Assembly: GCA_022510505.1 (NCBI GenBank)
Contig: JAFLTL010000017.1
Span: 1-45,101 of the forward strand
DNA: 45,101 nt
Direction of reading: 5' to 3'
Source of the DNA: Muribaculaceae bacterium
GTDB taxonomy: Bacteria; Bacteroidota; Bacteroidia; Bacteroidales; Muribaculaceae
Of the stretch, positions 23,929 through 33,316 are shown one piece after another. Positions within the stretch are counted from its first letter, which is position 1. The number at the start of each line of letters is the position of its first letter. Made by a program: the position numbers and the translations under genes. The notes beneath the pieces were generated by a model, which saw only the letters and a program-made list of their open reading frames with translations, was not told the DNA's origin and made no database searches.

Positions 23929-23936
23929 CAAAATTA
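23929..23936 (-). promoter_or_regulatory. Possible -7 box for the DUF5715-asmA pair
   Basis: The minus strand reads TAATTTTG (TAnnTTTG), about 28 bp upstream of the ATG at 23901. No matching -33 element is visible at the right spacing. It lies back to back with the strong rpmB promoter. Confidence 0.4.
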
Positions 23937-23968
23937 TCATTTTTTATTGAAATTGTGATAAAAAAGTA

Positions 23969-24000
23969 TTTGGTTAAGACAGAAAAAAGTTGTTACTTTG
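23969..24000 (+). promoter_or_regulatory. Promoter of rpmB-rpmG-DUF4295
   Basis: TTTG at 23969-23972, exactly 20 bp, then TTACTTTG at 23993-24000 (7 of 8 match to TAnnTTTG). The expected start near 24007 gives a leader of about 118 nt before rpmB, unusually long for this window and G/C-richer than its flanks (24007-24090), so leader-level control of ribosomal protein synthesis is possible. Confidence 0.7.
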
Positions 24001-24124
24001 CACCCTGATTAATGCGGAGCAAACCGAAAAAGCGAGCGGAAGTGATGCGCCGTTTGTGATATGAGGCGGTTAACAGCCTGCATGACAAGTAAAAACAAAA
24101 ATATACATTGAAATAAAAAAAGCC

Positions 24125-24379
24125 ATGTCAAAAGTTTGTCAAATTACAGGCAAGAAGGCAGCAACCGGCAATAATGTGTCGCACTCGAAGCGTCGCACAA
24201 AACGTCGTTTCAACGTAAACCTTTTCACAAAGAAATTCTATTGGGTTGAACAGGATGCATGGGTATTGTTGACCCTAACAGCAGCCGGCCTTCGTTTAAT
24301 CAACAAAATCGGTTTGGACGCAGCAATACGTCAAGCAGCCGACAAAGGTTATCTAACTGAAATCACTTATCTCCAATAA
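24125..24379 (+). CDS. rpmB: 50S ribosomal protein L28
   Basis: An 84-residue L28 with the family start [33 protein letters not shown] and the W...[10 protein letters not shown] core. It has a single Cys near the N-terminus, so it is the zinc-free form. It binds 23S rRNA in the large subunit. Placed 8 bp ahead of rpmG, as is usual in many bacteria, and preceded by a strong promoter with a long leader. Confidence 0.98.
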   Translation: MSKVCQITGKKAATGNNVSHSKRRTKRRFNVNLFTKKFYWVEQDAWVLLTLTAAGLRLINKIGLDAAIRQAADKGYLTEITYLQ

Positions 24380-24387
24380 TCGTCGCC

Positions 24388-24576
24388 ATGGCAAAGAAAA
24401 CCAAAGAAAACCGGGTGCAAGTTATATTGGAATGCACCGAGCACAAAGCTAGCGGAATGCCCGGAACATCTCGTTATATTACAACCAAGAACCGCAAGAA
24501 CACGACCGAACGTCTTGAATTGAAGAAATACAATCCAATTCTGAAGAAAGTCACAGTTCACAAAGAAATCAAATAA
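24388..24576 (+). CDS. rpmG: 50S ribosomal protein L33
   Basis: A 62-residue L33 with the family pattern MAKK...[12 protein letters not shown] and [20 protein letters not shown]. Only one Cys is present instead of the two CXXC pairs, so this is the zinc-independent (C-) type. It follows rpmB by 8 bp and precedes the DUF4295 gene by 22 bp. Confidence 0.98.
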   Translation: MAKKTKENRVQVILECTEHKASGMPGTSRYITTKNRKNTTERLELKKYNPILKKVTVHKEIK

Positions 24577-24598
24577 TCAGTCTTAACCCTATAGAATC

Positions 24599-24751
24599 AT
24601 GGCAAAGAAAACAGTGGCCTCACTTCAGAAGGGTGAAGGCCGTACATACAGCAAAGTCATCAGAATGATGAAATCACCGAAAACAGGAGCCTATACCTTC
24701 AAGGAAGACATGGTTCCCAATGAAGCGGTAAAAGATTTGCTCGCAAAATAA
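24599..24751 (+). CDS. DUF4295 family small protein
   Basis: A 50-residue basic protein (MAKKTVASLQKGEGRTYSKV at the start, ending VKDLLAK), too short for most ORF cut-offs. In Bacteroidota a protein of this type (DUF4295) regularly follows rpmB-rpmG, which, with its basic composition, suggests a ribosome-associated role; this is unproven. The ATG lies 22 bp after the rpmG stop and a structured terminator follows 24 bp after its stop. Confidence 0.92.
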   Translation: MAKKTVASLQKGEGRTYSKVIRMMKSPKTGAYTFKEDMVPNEAVKDLLAK

Positions 24752-24774
24752 ACAAGAGTTCTCAAAACTTATTT

Positions 24775-24831
24775 AATCCGGAAGCTCGTTGGAGTCATCG
24801 TAAATGAACTCAGACGGTTTCCGGATTTCTT
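24775..24831 (+). terminator. Branched hairpin terminator after the ribosomal protein trio
   Basis: A 9-bp outer stem, AATCCGGAA (24775-24783) pairing with TTCCGGATT (24819-24827), encloses a smaller stem (GAGTCAT with ATGAACTC), then TCTTTAATT follows. An alternative ATG for the SGNH gene (24804) would sit inside this structure, which supports the later start at 24846. Confidence 0.6.
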
Positions 24832-24845
24832 TAATTATCCCTGAG

Positions 24846-25493
24846 ATGAAAACGATCCTGAAGCTATTCTTTTTTCTGAGTGTCATTCTCGGAACAAACT
24901 GTCTTTCGGCCAATGCTCAAGGTCGTCAGGCCTATTTTGAGTTGTTCGGCACCGATTCGACATCAATAGTCATGCTTGGCAACAGTTTGACAGCGGGTGT
25001 CGACTGGCATGAGTTACTTCACAATGGAAACGTTGTGAACCGTGGAATAGTCGGTGACACTTCGATTGACATCATGAACCGATTGGAATGTGTCACATCG
25101 GGCAAACCTGCCAAGATTTTCCTGCTTGCTGGAGTAAACGACATATCCCACGATCTGACTCCCGACTCGGTGATGATATGCGTCAATGAACTTTTAGACA
25201 GCATCCAGTCGCAAACTCCTGACACAAAGCTCTACTTGCAGTCGTTGCTACCAATCAACAACTCGTTTGAACGCTATAAAACAATGATTGGGAAAGAGCA
25301 GACTGTTCGTGACGTCAATGTACTTTTAAAACAGGAAGCTGAGAAACGGAACATCACATTCATTGACCTATATGATGCTTTCTGTGATGAGGATCAGAAC
25401 CTCAAGGCCGACTGGACAGCTGACGGCCTCCACCTTCTTCTGCCTGCCTATGTCCAATGGCGCGACCTCATAATCGATTATATAAATGAATAA
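24846..25493 (+). CDS. Exported SGNH/GDSL hydrolase
   Basis: A 215-residue SGNH-fold hydrolase. The signal peptide is MKTILKLFFFLSVILGTNCLSANA. Block I is MLGNSLTAG (GNSL in place of GDSL), block II RGIVGD, block III the oxyanion Asn in LLAGVNDIS and block V DGLHLL with the catalytic Asp/His. Relatives include platelet-activating-factor acetylhydrolase-like and sialate or sugar O-acetyl esterases; the substrate is not inferable. The in-frame ATG at 24804 is rejected because it would precede the signal peptide with a polar stretch and lies in a terminator hairpin. First gene of a series leading to secA. Confidence 0.88.
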   Translation: MKTILKLFFFLSVILGTNCLSANAQGRQAYFELFGTDSTSIVMLGNSLTAGVDWHELLHNGNVVNRGIVGDTSIDIMNRLECVTSGKPAKIFLLAGVNDISHDLTPDSVMICVNELLDSIQSQTPDTKLYLQSLLPINNSFERYKTMIGKEQTVRDVNVLLKQEAEKRNITFIDLYDAFCDEDQNLKADWTADGLHLLLPAYVQWRDLIIDYINE

Positions 25494-25505
25494 ACAAGCG
25501 AAGTA

Positions 25506-26690
25506 TTGAATCGAAAGTTCGCTATAGTTCTACTTGTTTCTCTCTTTTTATCGACAGCATTTACAAGTGTAGCACAGACGGTTGAAAGAGTGAGCCTGCT
25601 AACCTGCGGTCCCGGTTCGGACATATATGAGCTGGAAGGCCACACAGCCCTTCGGCTTCAATTCAACGACAACCGTGACCTGACAGTCAATTGGGGGACA
25701 TTTGATTTTAATTCGCCCAACTTCATATACCGGTTTGTAAAAGGAGAAACCGATTACAGAATGGCAATACTACCATTCGACAACTTCATTCAACAATATA
25801 AAGCCGAGGGGCGCAGAGTCACTGAAAGGGTAATATATCTGGACTCAGTTCAACGACAAAGATTGCTTGAGCTAATTGACAGCACATTGACAAAAGGAAG
25901 TCCTGTTTATCGTTACAACTACGTTAAGGACAACTGTGCTACACGTCCGTTGGACTACATCTCGAAGGCCATAGGTCAACCGATTCCTCTTAAAGAAGTA
26001 ACAGCGTTGTCACGACCCACACAAACGTTCAGGGAGGACATGACAGCTTTTCATGAGAATTATCCATGGTATCAATTCGGGATTGATTTGGCGTTAGGTT
26101 CGGGGATAGATTATAAACTGGTGCCAGAAGAGCATAAATTCGCGCCGCTTTCCATGGACTTGATGGTCGAAGGGTCGAGATTCAAAGATGGAAGTCCGAT
26201 TTTCGGGGAGTCCCACGAATTACTTCCCCAAAACGGAGGAGGTCCGGAGGGTCCCACTCCTCTTCCGCTAAGTCCCGGATTTGTATGCTGGATATTTCTG
26301 GCATTCACTATAATCATCAGCAATCGTGACATGATGAGAAAGAAAATCTCACGTTGGTTCGATTGCTTTTATTACACCCTATGCGGCATAGGGGGCTTGT
26401 TGTTGACATTTCTCATCTTTATTTCGGTACATGAAGCAACGAGTCCCAATTGGCTCTATTTGTGGCTTAACCCGCTTTGTTTTATAGGCGCCTATTGTAT
26501 TTGGATAAAAAAATGTTTATCCACAGTTATATGGTGGCAAATTGTTAACTTTGTATTTCTAATAGCGTTAGTTGTGCTGGCATTAACAGGAGTGCAATCA
26601 TTGAACGATGCATTTATCCCGTTGATAGCAAGCGATGCGATGCGTTCAATAGTGTGGATTCAATCGGCCAAATGGACAAAAAGAAAATAA
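25506..26690 (+). CDS. DUF4105 (Lnb N-terminal-like) membrane protein, permuted papain-like
   Basis: A 394-residue protein: signal peptide (to about residue 23, SVAQ), a periplasmic DUF4105 domain (about 25-235) and four to five C-terminal membrane helices (about 255-380). The conserved GHTALRL carries His46 and DNCATRPLDYI carries Cys144. His before Cys in this order is what permuted NlpC/P60 or LRAT-like papain folds show, so a cysteine hydrolase or acyltransferase activity is plausible (inference). Translation must begin at TTG 25506, 12 bp after the SGNH stop: it precedes the signal peptide directly and no ATG is suitably placed. Its end overlaps the next gene by 19 bases. Confidence 0.85.
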   Translation: MNRKFAIVLLVSLFLSTAFTSVAQTVERVSLLTCGPGSDIYELEGHTALRLQFNDNRDLTVNWGTFDFNSPNFIYRFVKGETDYRMAILPFDNFIQQYKAEGRRVTERVIYLDSVQRQRLLELIDSTLTKGSPVYRYNYVKDNCATRPLDYISKAIGQPIPLKEVTALSRPTQTFREDMTAFHENYPWYQFGIDLALGSGIDYKLVPEEHKFAPLSMDLMVEGSRFKDGSPIFGESHELLPQNGGGPEGPTPLPLSPGFVCWIFLAFTIIISNRDMMRKKISRWFDCFYYTLCGIGGLLLTFLIFISVHEATSPNWLYLWLNPLCFIGAYCIWIKKCLSTVIWWQIVNFVFLIALVVLALTGVQSLNDAFIPLIASDAMRSIVWIQSAKWTKRK

Positions 26691-28264
26691 GACGATCATC
26701 GTTGATTTCAGGAAAGAAAATTATTCTGTCCTCGATGGCAGTAGCTCTTTCGGCCGGCTTATCCACTTTATATGCCGACAGCATCTCGTCACATCCTTCT
26801 CTAATCATAGGGATAACAGTCGACGGCTTGTCAATCGAACAAATCGACCGATTAAAGTCACAGTTTAAGTCGAACGGGTTTAACTATTTCCTTAATAATG
26901 GTGTAACAATCACTGACTTGGAATTTGGCACTCCATTAGATGCTGCAGCTGCCGAAGCTGTTCTCCAAACCGGTGGTTCGGCCAACATCAACGGAGTGTC
27001 GGGCCGATGTGTCTACAATCCGACGACCCATCGAGTCCTACCGTTACTTAACAGTGATTCTCCGTCGGCGGCCGATGAGAACTTCTCACCAACGCGTCTT
27101 CTATCCTCGACCATTGGCGACGAGTTGAAGATCTCCACCGACGGGAAATCTTTGATACATTCTATATCCCCCGATGCATCAATTGCTGTTATCAGTGCAG
27201 GTCACACAGGCAATTCGGCCTACTGGATAAACGATGTCAGCGGCAAATGGACCACATCGACATTCTATCCCGACAAACCCTCGATTGTACAGAACAGGAA
27301 TCGAATGAGACCCATATCGGCGGTTCTTGACACCCTCAAATGGAGTTCTTCAAAAGAGACAAAGGGAATGGGTTACTTCCTGCGTTTTCCAAAGAATCGG
27401 AAAGACAGGTATATCGACTATAAGGCCACTCCTCTGGTAAATGTACAGATTACCGACCTTGCTATAGACTTACTCCGCAACTCCGACATAGGAGCTGACG
27501 AGGTTCCCGACATGCTTTCATTGTCCTATACCCTTCAGCCATTCCATCGTGATCCAGGCGTTAATTATAACGAGCTGTTGACCGAGGGATATATTGAATT
27601 AGACAAGGAACTTGCCCGTTTGATGGAAGTTGTGGAGGAGAACACGAAACTTGAAAATACGTTGATATATCTTGCCGGCACTCCGGTTACTTCACGTTCG
27701 CCACGCGAGCATGACCGATGGAGAATACCGAGCGGCAATTTTTATCCCGATCGAGCCATATCGCTTTTAAACCTATATCTTATCAATAAGTTCGGGAATG
27801 CCGATTGGGTCAGAGGATATTATGACGGATATTTCTATCTCAACCCTCTGGCAATTTCGGAGCATGACACCAATTCTCGCGAGGTAAGGCTTGAGGCAGC
27901 TGCTTTCCTTAGAAGAATGGCAGGAGTTGCCGGCGCCTATTCGGTAGACGATGTGGTTACGGGGAATGTTCATGGTAACGGTGATGCGATTGCGCGCAAC
28001 ACACGTTTGGACACAGTTGGTGACATCAAGGTTGACGTACTACCCGGGTGGCACATTGTGGTATCCGATTTACAGGAGGACAGCTACAATATGGTAGAGC
28101 GTTCAGGAAACTCAACAGCCCCTGCATTTATTGTAGCCAGGGACTTAGAACCCGAGATCATCATCACACCGGTTGATGCACGTTGTTTTGCCCCGACAAT
28201 CAGTTCACTCCTAAGAATTAGACCTCCTAATGGTTCATCGGTACCATCACTTAGACTCAAATAA
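26672..28264 (+). CDS. PafA-like alkaline phosphatase superfamily protein, apparently catalytically degenerate
   Basis: A 530-residue exported protein (hydrophobic signal about residues 17-35, YADS). Residues 43-140 follow the Bacteroidota PafA-type phosphatase layout: PSLIIGITVDGL (Asp51 at the metal-ligand place), a GG/GF...LLN-like helix, TGGSANINGVSGR corresponding to the TGS.PAIHGI.GN element. However the nucleophile segment, T.TAxGH in active relatives, reads LDAAAAE, so the Thr position is Ala91 and the following His is Glu95. The later D-Y-x-GH element reads LQPFH and the ADHG element reads AGTPV. Thus most metal ligands are missing. ATG 26672 is chosen over GTG 26654. It overlaps the DUF4105 gene and lies 30 bp before secA. 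Function unknown; possibly a binding protein. Confidence 0.78.
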   Translation: MDKKKIRRSSLISGKKIILSSMAVALSAGLSTLYADSISSHPSLIIGITVDGLSIEQIDRLKSQFKSNGFNYFLNNGVTITDLEFGTPLDAAAAEAVLQTGGSANINGVSGRCVYNPTTHRVLPLLNSDSPSAADENFSPTRLLSSTIGDELKISTDGKSLIHSISPDASIAVISAGHTGNSAYWINDVSGKWTTSTFYPDKPSIVQNRNRMRPISAVLDTLKWSSSKETKGMGYFLRFPKNRKDRYIDYKATPLVNVQITDLAIDLLRNSDIGADEVPDMLSLSYTLQPFHRDPGVNYNELLTEGYIELDKELARLMEVVEENTKLENTLIYLAGTPVTSRSPREHDRWRIPSGNFYPDRAISLLNLYLINKFGNADWVRGYYDGYFYLNPLAISEHDTNSREVRLEAAAFLRRMAGVAGAYSVDDVVTGNVHGNGDAIARNTRLDTVGDIKVDVLPGWHIVVSDLQEDSYNMVERSGNSTAPAFIVARDLEPEIIITPVDARCFAPTISSLLRIRPPNGSSVPSLRLK

Positions 28265-28294
28265 CCTAACTTGTATATTTAATTCCTACTATAA

Positions 28295-31200
28295 ATGTCA
28301 TTTAACAGTTTTCTAAATAAAATATTCGGAAACAAGTCTCAAAGAGACTTAAAGGAAATACAACCGATAATCGATAAAATAAAGGCATTAGGTCCCGAGG
28401 TTGAAGCCTTGAGCAATGACGAATTGCGTTCGAAGATTGACGAAGTCAGGAAAGACATTGCCAATGCTTTGAACGACGACGAAACGAATATCAAACGTCT
28501 GAAGCAGGATGTTGAGAAACTACCCTTTGACAAGAGGCAGCCTGTTTGGGATGAGATAGATCATCATGAGAAAAATCTTCTGGAAATCATCGAGGAGAAA
28601 CTGGAAGAGCATTTGCCTATAGTCTTTGCGGTGATGCGTGAGACGGCAGCTCGTTTTGCAAAGAATGAGACTGTAGAGGTAACTGCGAATGATTTCGATC
28701 GTGACCTTGCAGGTCAGGGTCGTGACTTTGTGACTATAGAAGGTGACAAGGCTCTATGGAAAAACAAATGGATCGCAGGTGGTAACGAAATCACCTGGGA
28801 CATGATTCATTATGACGTACAGTTGATTGGCGGTGTTGTTCTTCATCAGGGCAAAATTGCCGAAATGGCGACGGGTGAAGGTAAAACACTCGTGGCGACC
28901 CTCCCGGTATTCCTACGGTCGCTCTCGAAAAGAGGTGTTCACGTTGTGACTGTCAATGACTATCTGTCAAAACGTGACTCGGAGTGGATGGGTCCTCTAT
29001 ACATGTTCCATGGGGCGACTGTTGACTGCATCGACAAACATCAGCCTAACACGCTTGCTCGTCGCAAAGCCTACGAATGTGATATCACTTTTGGAACCAA
29101 CAATGAGTTCGGCTTCGACTATCTTCGTGATAACATGGCAATGTCGCCTGCCGACATGGTTCAAAGAAAGCATTATTATGCTATAGTCGACGAGGTAGAC
29201 TCGGTGTTAATTGATGATGCCCGAACACCTTTGATCATTTCGGGTCCGGTTCCACGTGGTGATGACCAACTCTTCAACGAGTACAAGCCAAATGTCGAGA
29301 AAGTCGTACAGGCACAACGCCGTCTCGTCACCCAGATCCTTTCGGAAGCTAAAAAGAAACTTGAGTCGGAGGACAAGGAAGAGAAAAAAGAGGGAGCCTT
29401 GTTATTGTTCCGTGCCTATAAAGGTTTACCTAAAAACGGGGCCTTGATTAAGTTCCTTTCTCAGGAAGGAATGAAGAACATCATGCTCCAAACTGAAGCT
29501 TACTATTTACAAGACAATCAGCGTGAGATGCCAACGGTTACCGATCCGTTGTATTTCGTCATAGATGAAAAAAACCGTAGTGTGGAGCTGACCGACAAGG
29601 GAATCGACGAATTGACCGGCAAAACATCTGATCCCCAGTTCTTCGTGTTACCTGACATCGCGAGTCGACTTTCAGAATTGGAACATATCGCTGATCCGGA
29701 AGAGCGTCAGGAGAAAAAGGACGAGGTGATGCAGGAATATGCGGTTAAAGCCGAGCGCGTCCACACTGTTTCACAGCTATTGAAAGCCTATACATTGTTT
29801 GACAAGGACGTCGAATATGTCATCGACGACAACAAGATCAAGATTGTCGACGAACAGACTGGTCGTATAATGGAAGGAAGACGTTACAGCGATGGTTTGC
29901 ATCAGGCTATCGAAGCCAAGGAAGGAGTAAAAGTAGAGGCCGCCACCCAGACATTCGCAACCATAACCCTTCAGAATTATTTCAGGATGTACCATAAGCT
30001 GGCGGGTATGACCGGTACGGCCGAGACAGAAGCTGGCGAGCTTTGGGACATCTACAAACTTGATGTTGTAACGATACCGACCAACAAGCCGGTAGCTCGT
30101 CAGGACATGAACGACAGGGTCTACAAGACCAAAAAAGAGAAATATGCTGCCGTAATCGATGAAATTGTAAAACTTCGCGACCAAGGCAGGCCCGTGTTAG
30201 TTGGTACGACTTCGGTTGAGATCTCAGAGTTATTGAAAAGGATGCTTGACATGCGTCACATTGACTCTCAGGTTCTGAATGCAAAACTCCACCAGAAAGA
30301 GGCAGAGGTTGTCGCTTTGGCTGGTCGTAAGGGAACCGTTACAATAGCGACTAACATGGCTGGTCGAGGAACCGACATCAAGCTGACCGATGAGGTTAAA
30401 GGTGCCGGAGGTTTAGCCATCATAGGAACCGAGCGTCACGAGTCGCGTCGTGTAGACCGTCAGTTGCGCGGTCGTTCGGGTCGTCAGGGCGATCCCGGTT
30501 CATCGGTATTTTATGTATCGTTTGAGGACCAGCTGATGAGACTTTTCGCCACCGACCGTGTCATGAAGATGCTCGACACTCTGGGACTGAAAGAGGGCGA
30601 GATGATCGAGAGCAAGATGGTCACCCGTGCGATAGAGAATGCCCAGAAACGAGTCGAGGAGAACAATTTCGGAATAAGAAAACGTCTGCTTGAATATGAC
30701 GATGTGATGAATAAGCAGAGGACCTACATCTACAATCGTCGTCATCATGCATTAGTTGGAGAACGAATTGGCATCGACATTGCCAACATGCTCTATGATC
30801 TCATCGAGAATCTGATAGAGAATTATGGTCAAAATCCCGATGACTACGACATATTGGCAGCCGAGACCATGAGGTCTTTGACTATTGAGTTGCCATTTAC
30901 TCGTGAAGAATTAAGGAATTTGACCAAAGAAGATGCCATAGACCGCTTGCATGAGGCAGCAAATGAAGCCTTGAACCGTAAGAGTCAAAGAATAATCGAC
31001 ATCACTTGGCCTGTTATAAAAGAATGGGTAGAAGTAAAAGGTCACAAAGAGAAGATTATCGTCCCCATCACCGATGGAAAACGTCTTTTTAACCTTCCGG
31101 TAGATATTCTCGAGGCTTATGAAACCGAATGTCGCAGTATAGTCAAGGAATGGCACAAGGCGATAATGCTGGTTTCGATTGATGAGCTATGGAAAGAACA

Positions 31201-31642
31201 TCTGAGAGAGTTGGATCAGCTTCGTCAATCGGTTCAGAACGCATCCTACGAACAGAAAGATCCGTTGGTGATTTATAAAGTCGAATCGTTCCATCTCTTC
31301 GAACAGATGCTGAACAACCTGAACATCAAAGCGATGTCGGCCTTGATGCGCGGTCAGGTGTTTGTGCGTCGTCAGGAACCTTCGCAGGAAGGAGAAGTCC
31401 CTCAGCGTCGACAGCCCGAAGTTAAACAGGCCGCCCCCGAGTTGCCCCATGATTACTCGAATTATCAGGCGACCAAAGAAGCCCTACCGGGGGAGAATGC
31501 ACAGCGTCAGGCAGCTTCGGCCCCACAGGGAGCGCCACAGAAAGTTATGCCAGCCAAGGCAGCCCCGCGAGTTGGGAGGAATGATCCATGTCCATGTGGT
31601 TCGGGAAAGAAATTCAAGAACTGCCATGGTCGCAACGTTTAA
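28295..31642 (+). CDS. secA: Preprotein translocase ATPase SecA (long Bacteroidota type)
   Basis: An 1115-residue SecA that drives preproteins through SecYEG. Walker A is ATGEGKT, and the DEAD-type Walker B is [21 protein letters not shown] and the [13 protein letters not shown] motif VI follow. The C-terminal tail carries the zinc SEC-C motif [17 protein letters not shown]. The extra length versus E. coli (901) comes from an N-terminal helical segment and an insertion near residues 350-400 (Lys/Glu-rich [17 protein letters not shown]), both normal for Bacteroidota. Gln/Pro/Ala-rich linker before the zinc tail. Starts 30 bp after the pseudo-phosphatase gene. Confidence 0.98.
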   Translation: MSFNSFLNKIFGNKSQRDLKEIQPIIDKIKALGPEVEALSNDELRSKIDEVRKDIANALNDDETNIKRLKQDVEKLPFDKRQPVWDEIDHHEKNLLEIIEEKLEEHLPIVFAVMRETAARFAKNETVEVTANDFDRDLAGQGRDFVTIEGDKALWKNKWIAGGNEITWDMIHYDVQLIGGVVLHQGKIAEMATGEGKTLVATLPVFLRSLSKRGVHVVTVNDYLSKRDSEWMGPLYMFHGATVDCIDKHQPNTLARRKAYECDITFGTNNEFGFDYLRDNMAMSPADMVQRKHYYAIVDEVDSVLIDDARTPLIISGPVPRGDDQLFNEYKPNVEKVVQAQRRLVTQILSEAKKKLESEDKEEKKEGALLLFRAYKGLPKNGALIKFLSQEGMKNIMLQTEAYYLQDNQREMPTVTDPLYFVIDEKNRSVELTDKGIDELTGKTSDPQFFVLPDIASRLSELEHIADPEERQEKKDEVMQEYAVKAERVHTVSQLLKAYTLFDKDVEYVIDDNKIKIVDEQTGRIMEGRRYSDGLHQAIEAKEGVKVEAATQTFATITLQNYFRMYHKLAGMTGTAETEAGELWDIYKLDVVTIPTNKPVARQDMNDRVYKTKKEKYAAVIDEIVKLRDQGRPVLVGTTSVEISELLKRMLDMRHIDSQVLNAKLHQKEAEVVALAGRKGTVTIATNMAGRGTDIKLTDEVKGAGGLAIIGTERHESRRVDRQLRGRSGRQGDPGSSVFYVSFEDQLMRLFATDRVMKMLDTLGLKEGEMIESKMVTRAIENAQKRVEENNFGIRKRLLEYDDVMNKQRTYIYNRRHHALVGERIGIDIANMLYDLIENLIENYGQNPDDYDILAAETMRSLTIELPFTREELRNLTKEDAIDRLHEAANEALNRKSQRIIDITWPVIKEWVEVKGHKEKIIVPITDGKRLFNLPVDILEAYETECRSIVKEWHKAIMLVSIDELWKEHLRELDQLRQSVQNASYEQKDPLVIYKVESFHLFEQMLNNLNIKAMSALMRGQVFVRRQEPSQEGEVPQRRQPEVKQAAPELPHDYSNYQATKEALPGENAQRQAASAPQGAPQKVMPAKAAPRVGRNDPCPCGSGKKFKNCHGRNV

Positions 31643-31669
31643 TATTCAAACTAAATCCATTAACCAGTC

Positions 31670-32563
31670 ATGAAGAATCTTAAATGGTTAATCATATTGG
31701 GGATGGCACTTGCCCTTGCAATAGTAGCAATCGTGATTATATCGACTGTTACTCATTCCCGCATCAAGAATCTTGAATCGTCGTATGAGCAGCTACAGCT
31801 AACGAACGATCAGTTGCAACTAGCCAATGAATATGAGAGTTTGAACCATGAGTTCGCTCAGTATGAGAATCAGTCAATGTTACTTGCAAATGATTCGTTG
31901 GTAGAGAAATATGCTGCCGCCAGAGCAAAAGTTGAAAAATTGCTTCAGGAGCTCAACAACGAGAAGACAAAGAATGCAGCCCGCATCAAACAGTTAGAAA
32001 ATGAAATATCGACATTGAAGGGCATTCTTCGTCATTATGTAGCCCAGATTGACTCCTTAGGGAAGGAGAATGCTGCCTTGCGTTCTGAGAACACAGAGAT
32101 CAAGACCAGGAACGAACAGTTGACAGCCCGTGTTGCTACCGAGACAAAGAAAAATGAGGTGCTTTCAGAGCGGATGACCTTGGCTGAAAAACTGAATGTC
32201 ACCGGTTTGGACCTCATCGGCTTGAACAAGAACGGTAAAGTCGAGAAGAAAGTAACCAAAGCACGTCAGCTGCAAGTCTCGTTTACGATACCTCAAAACA
32301 ATTCCACACCTGTGGGCGAGAAAACAATTTATTGTCGCATAACGAGTCCGGAAGGCACATTGTTGGGCAATGCAGGGACATTCCCATTTGAGGGTGCCCA
32401 ACTGGTTTGCACAGCAAAGAAGACAATCGAATATGCCGGTGAGGAAATTGGAGGAATAAAAATCTATTGGGATGTAAATACCGCTTTGACAGCGGGAGAC
32501 TATAAGGTAGAGCTGTTTGCCGACAATTATCGTTTAGCATCACGCAACTTCACATTAAAGTAA
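31670..32563 (+). CDS. Membrane-anchored coiled-coil protein, unknown family
   Basis: A 297-residue protein with one N-terminal membrane helix (about residues 5-27), then a long coiled coil (about 30-180; heptad-like Leu/Glu/Lys repeats such as KVEKLLQELNNEKTKN and IKQLENEISTLKGIL) and a compact beta-rich C-terminal domain (about 190-297: LQVSFTIPQNN, KTIYCRITSPEG, GDYKVELFAD). The final domain looks like an Ig-like or beta-sandwich fold exposed at the end of a stalk, most likely in the periplasm given the N-in anchor. I do not recognise a named family. It follows secA by 27 bp and precedes mgtC-like by 13 bp. Confidence 0.8.
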   Translation: MKNLKWLIILGMALALAIVAIVIISTVTHSRIKNLESSYEQLQLTNDQLQLANEYESLNHEFAQYENQSMLLANDSLVEKYAAARAKVEKLLQELNNEKTKNAARIKQLENEISTLKGILRHYVAQIDSLGKENAALRSENTEIKTRNEQLTARVATETKKNEVLSERMTLAEKLNVTGLDLIGLNKNGKVEKKVTKARQLQVSFTIPQNNSTPVGEKTIYCRITSPEGTLLGNAGTFPFEGAQLVCTAKKTIEYAGEEIGGIKIYWDVNTALTAGDYKVELFADNYRLASRNFTLK

Positions 32564-32576
32564 AGACAACAATCGA

Positions 32577-33305
32577 GTGTTTGAATTCTGTGGCCCGTGG
32601 ATAGATGAACTGAACGGAATAGTAGTCACTCCGTTCCAGGCAATATTCAAACTTCTTTTGAGTTTGACTCTTGGTTCCATAGTCGGTCTCGAGCGGAAGC
32701 GTAAGGGTCAGCCGGCAGGAATCAGGACATTTGCATTGATTTCCATCGGTGCGACGTTGGCGATGATTATTTCGATATATGTTCCCCAGGAATATTTGGG
32801 ACATGTAGCCAACGGCGACCCCGGAAGAATAGCTGCGCAGGTATTGTCGGGCATAGGTTTCCTTGGAGCCGGTGCGATTATTCAGATGAAAGGTTCAGTC
32901 AGAGGTTTGACGACTGCCGCCGGAATCTGGATGATAGCGACCATTGGTTTGGCCGTAGGAGTTGGAATGTATTTTGTTGCATGCATTGCGACACTGTTGA
33001 TTCTTTTCGTACTGGTTCAACTTGAAAAAATCGAGCATAAGGTGTCATTAGGTTCCGAGTCACGAATTATCCGCATCAAACTTGGGACTATTCTGGAAGA
33101 TGTCAGTTCCTACAGGACATTGTTAAAGGAGAATCATATTCATTTGTCAAATGTCTATGTCGAATATGACTATGCCAACAACATCACCTTCCTAAATCTC
33201 GTAATTCTAGCCAAGGAAAAGACGGATTACGTGTCATTACTTGCAAGTTTAAAAACATTGAATCCAACCATATCCATTTCTATAGCTAATCAACTTAGCG
33301 TTTAA
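32577..33305 (+). CDS. MgtC/SapB family membrane protein
   Basis: A 242-residue protein with the MgtC signature: SIVGLERKRKGQPAGIRTF, then ALISIGATLAM and GIGFLGAGAII, followed by GLTTAAGIWMIATIGLAVGVGMY, giving four to five helices. A soluble C-terminal domain (about 160-242) resembles an ACT-like fold. MgtC-like proteins affect Mg homeostasis or ATP synthase in pathogens; the role here is open. A GTG at 32577, 13 bp after the previous stop, is the best start; no ATG precedes the first helix. Confidence 0.9.
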   Translation: MFEFCGPWIDELNGIVVTPFQAIFKLLLSLTLGSIVGLERKRKGQPAGIRTFALISIGATLAMIISIYVPQEYLGHVANGDPGRIAAQVLSGIGFLGAGAIIQMKGSVRGLTTAAGIWMIATIGLAVGVGMYFVACIATLLILFVLVQLEKIEHKVSLGSESRIIRIKLGTILEDVSSYRTLLKENHIHLSNVYVEYDYANNITFLNLVILAKEKTDYVSLLASLKTLNPTISISIANQLSV

Positions 33306-33316
33306 TTTTTCAGTTT

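Noticed and set aside
24804..24845. Upstream ATG for the SGNH hydrolase
   Set aside because: It would put 14 polar residues before the signal peptide and lies inside the terminator hairpin of the ribosomal protein trio.
29340..29400. Lys/Glu-rich stretch in SecA as a foreign insertion
   Set aside because: Such an insertion is normal for Bacteroidota SecA and the reading frame and flanking motifs are intact.
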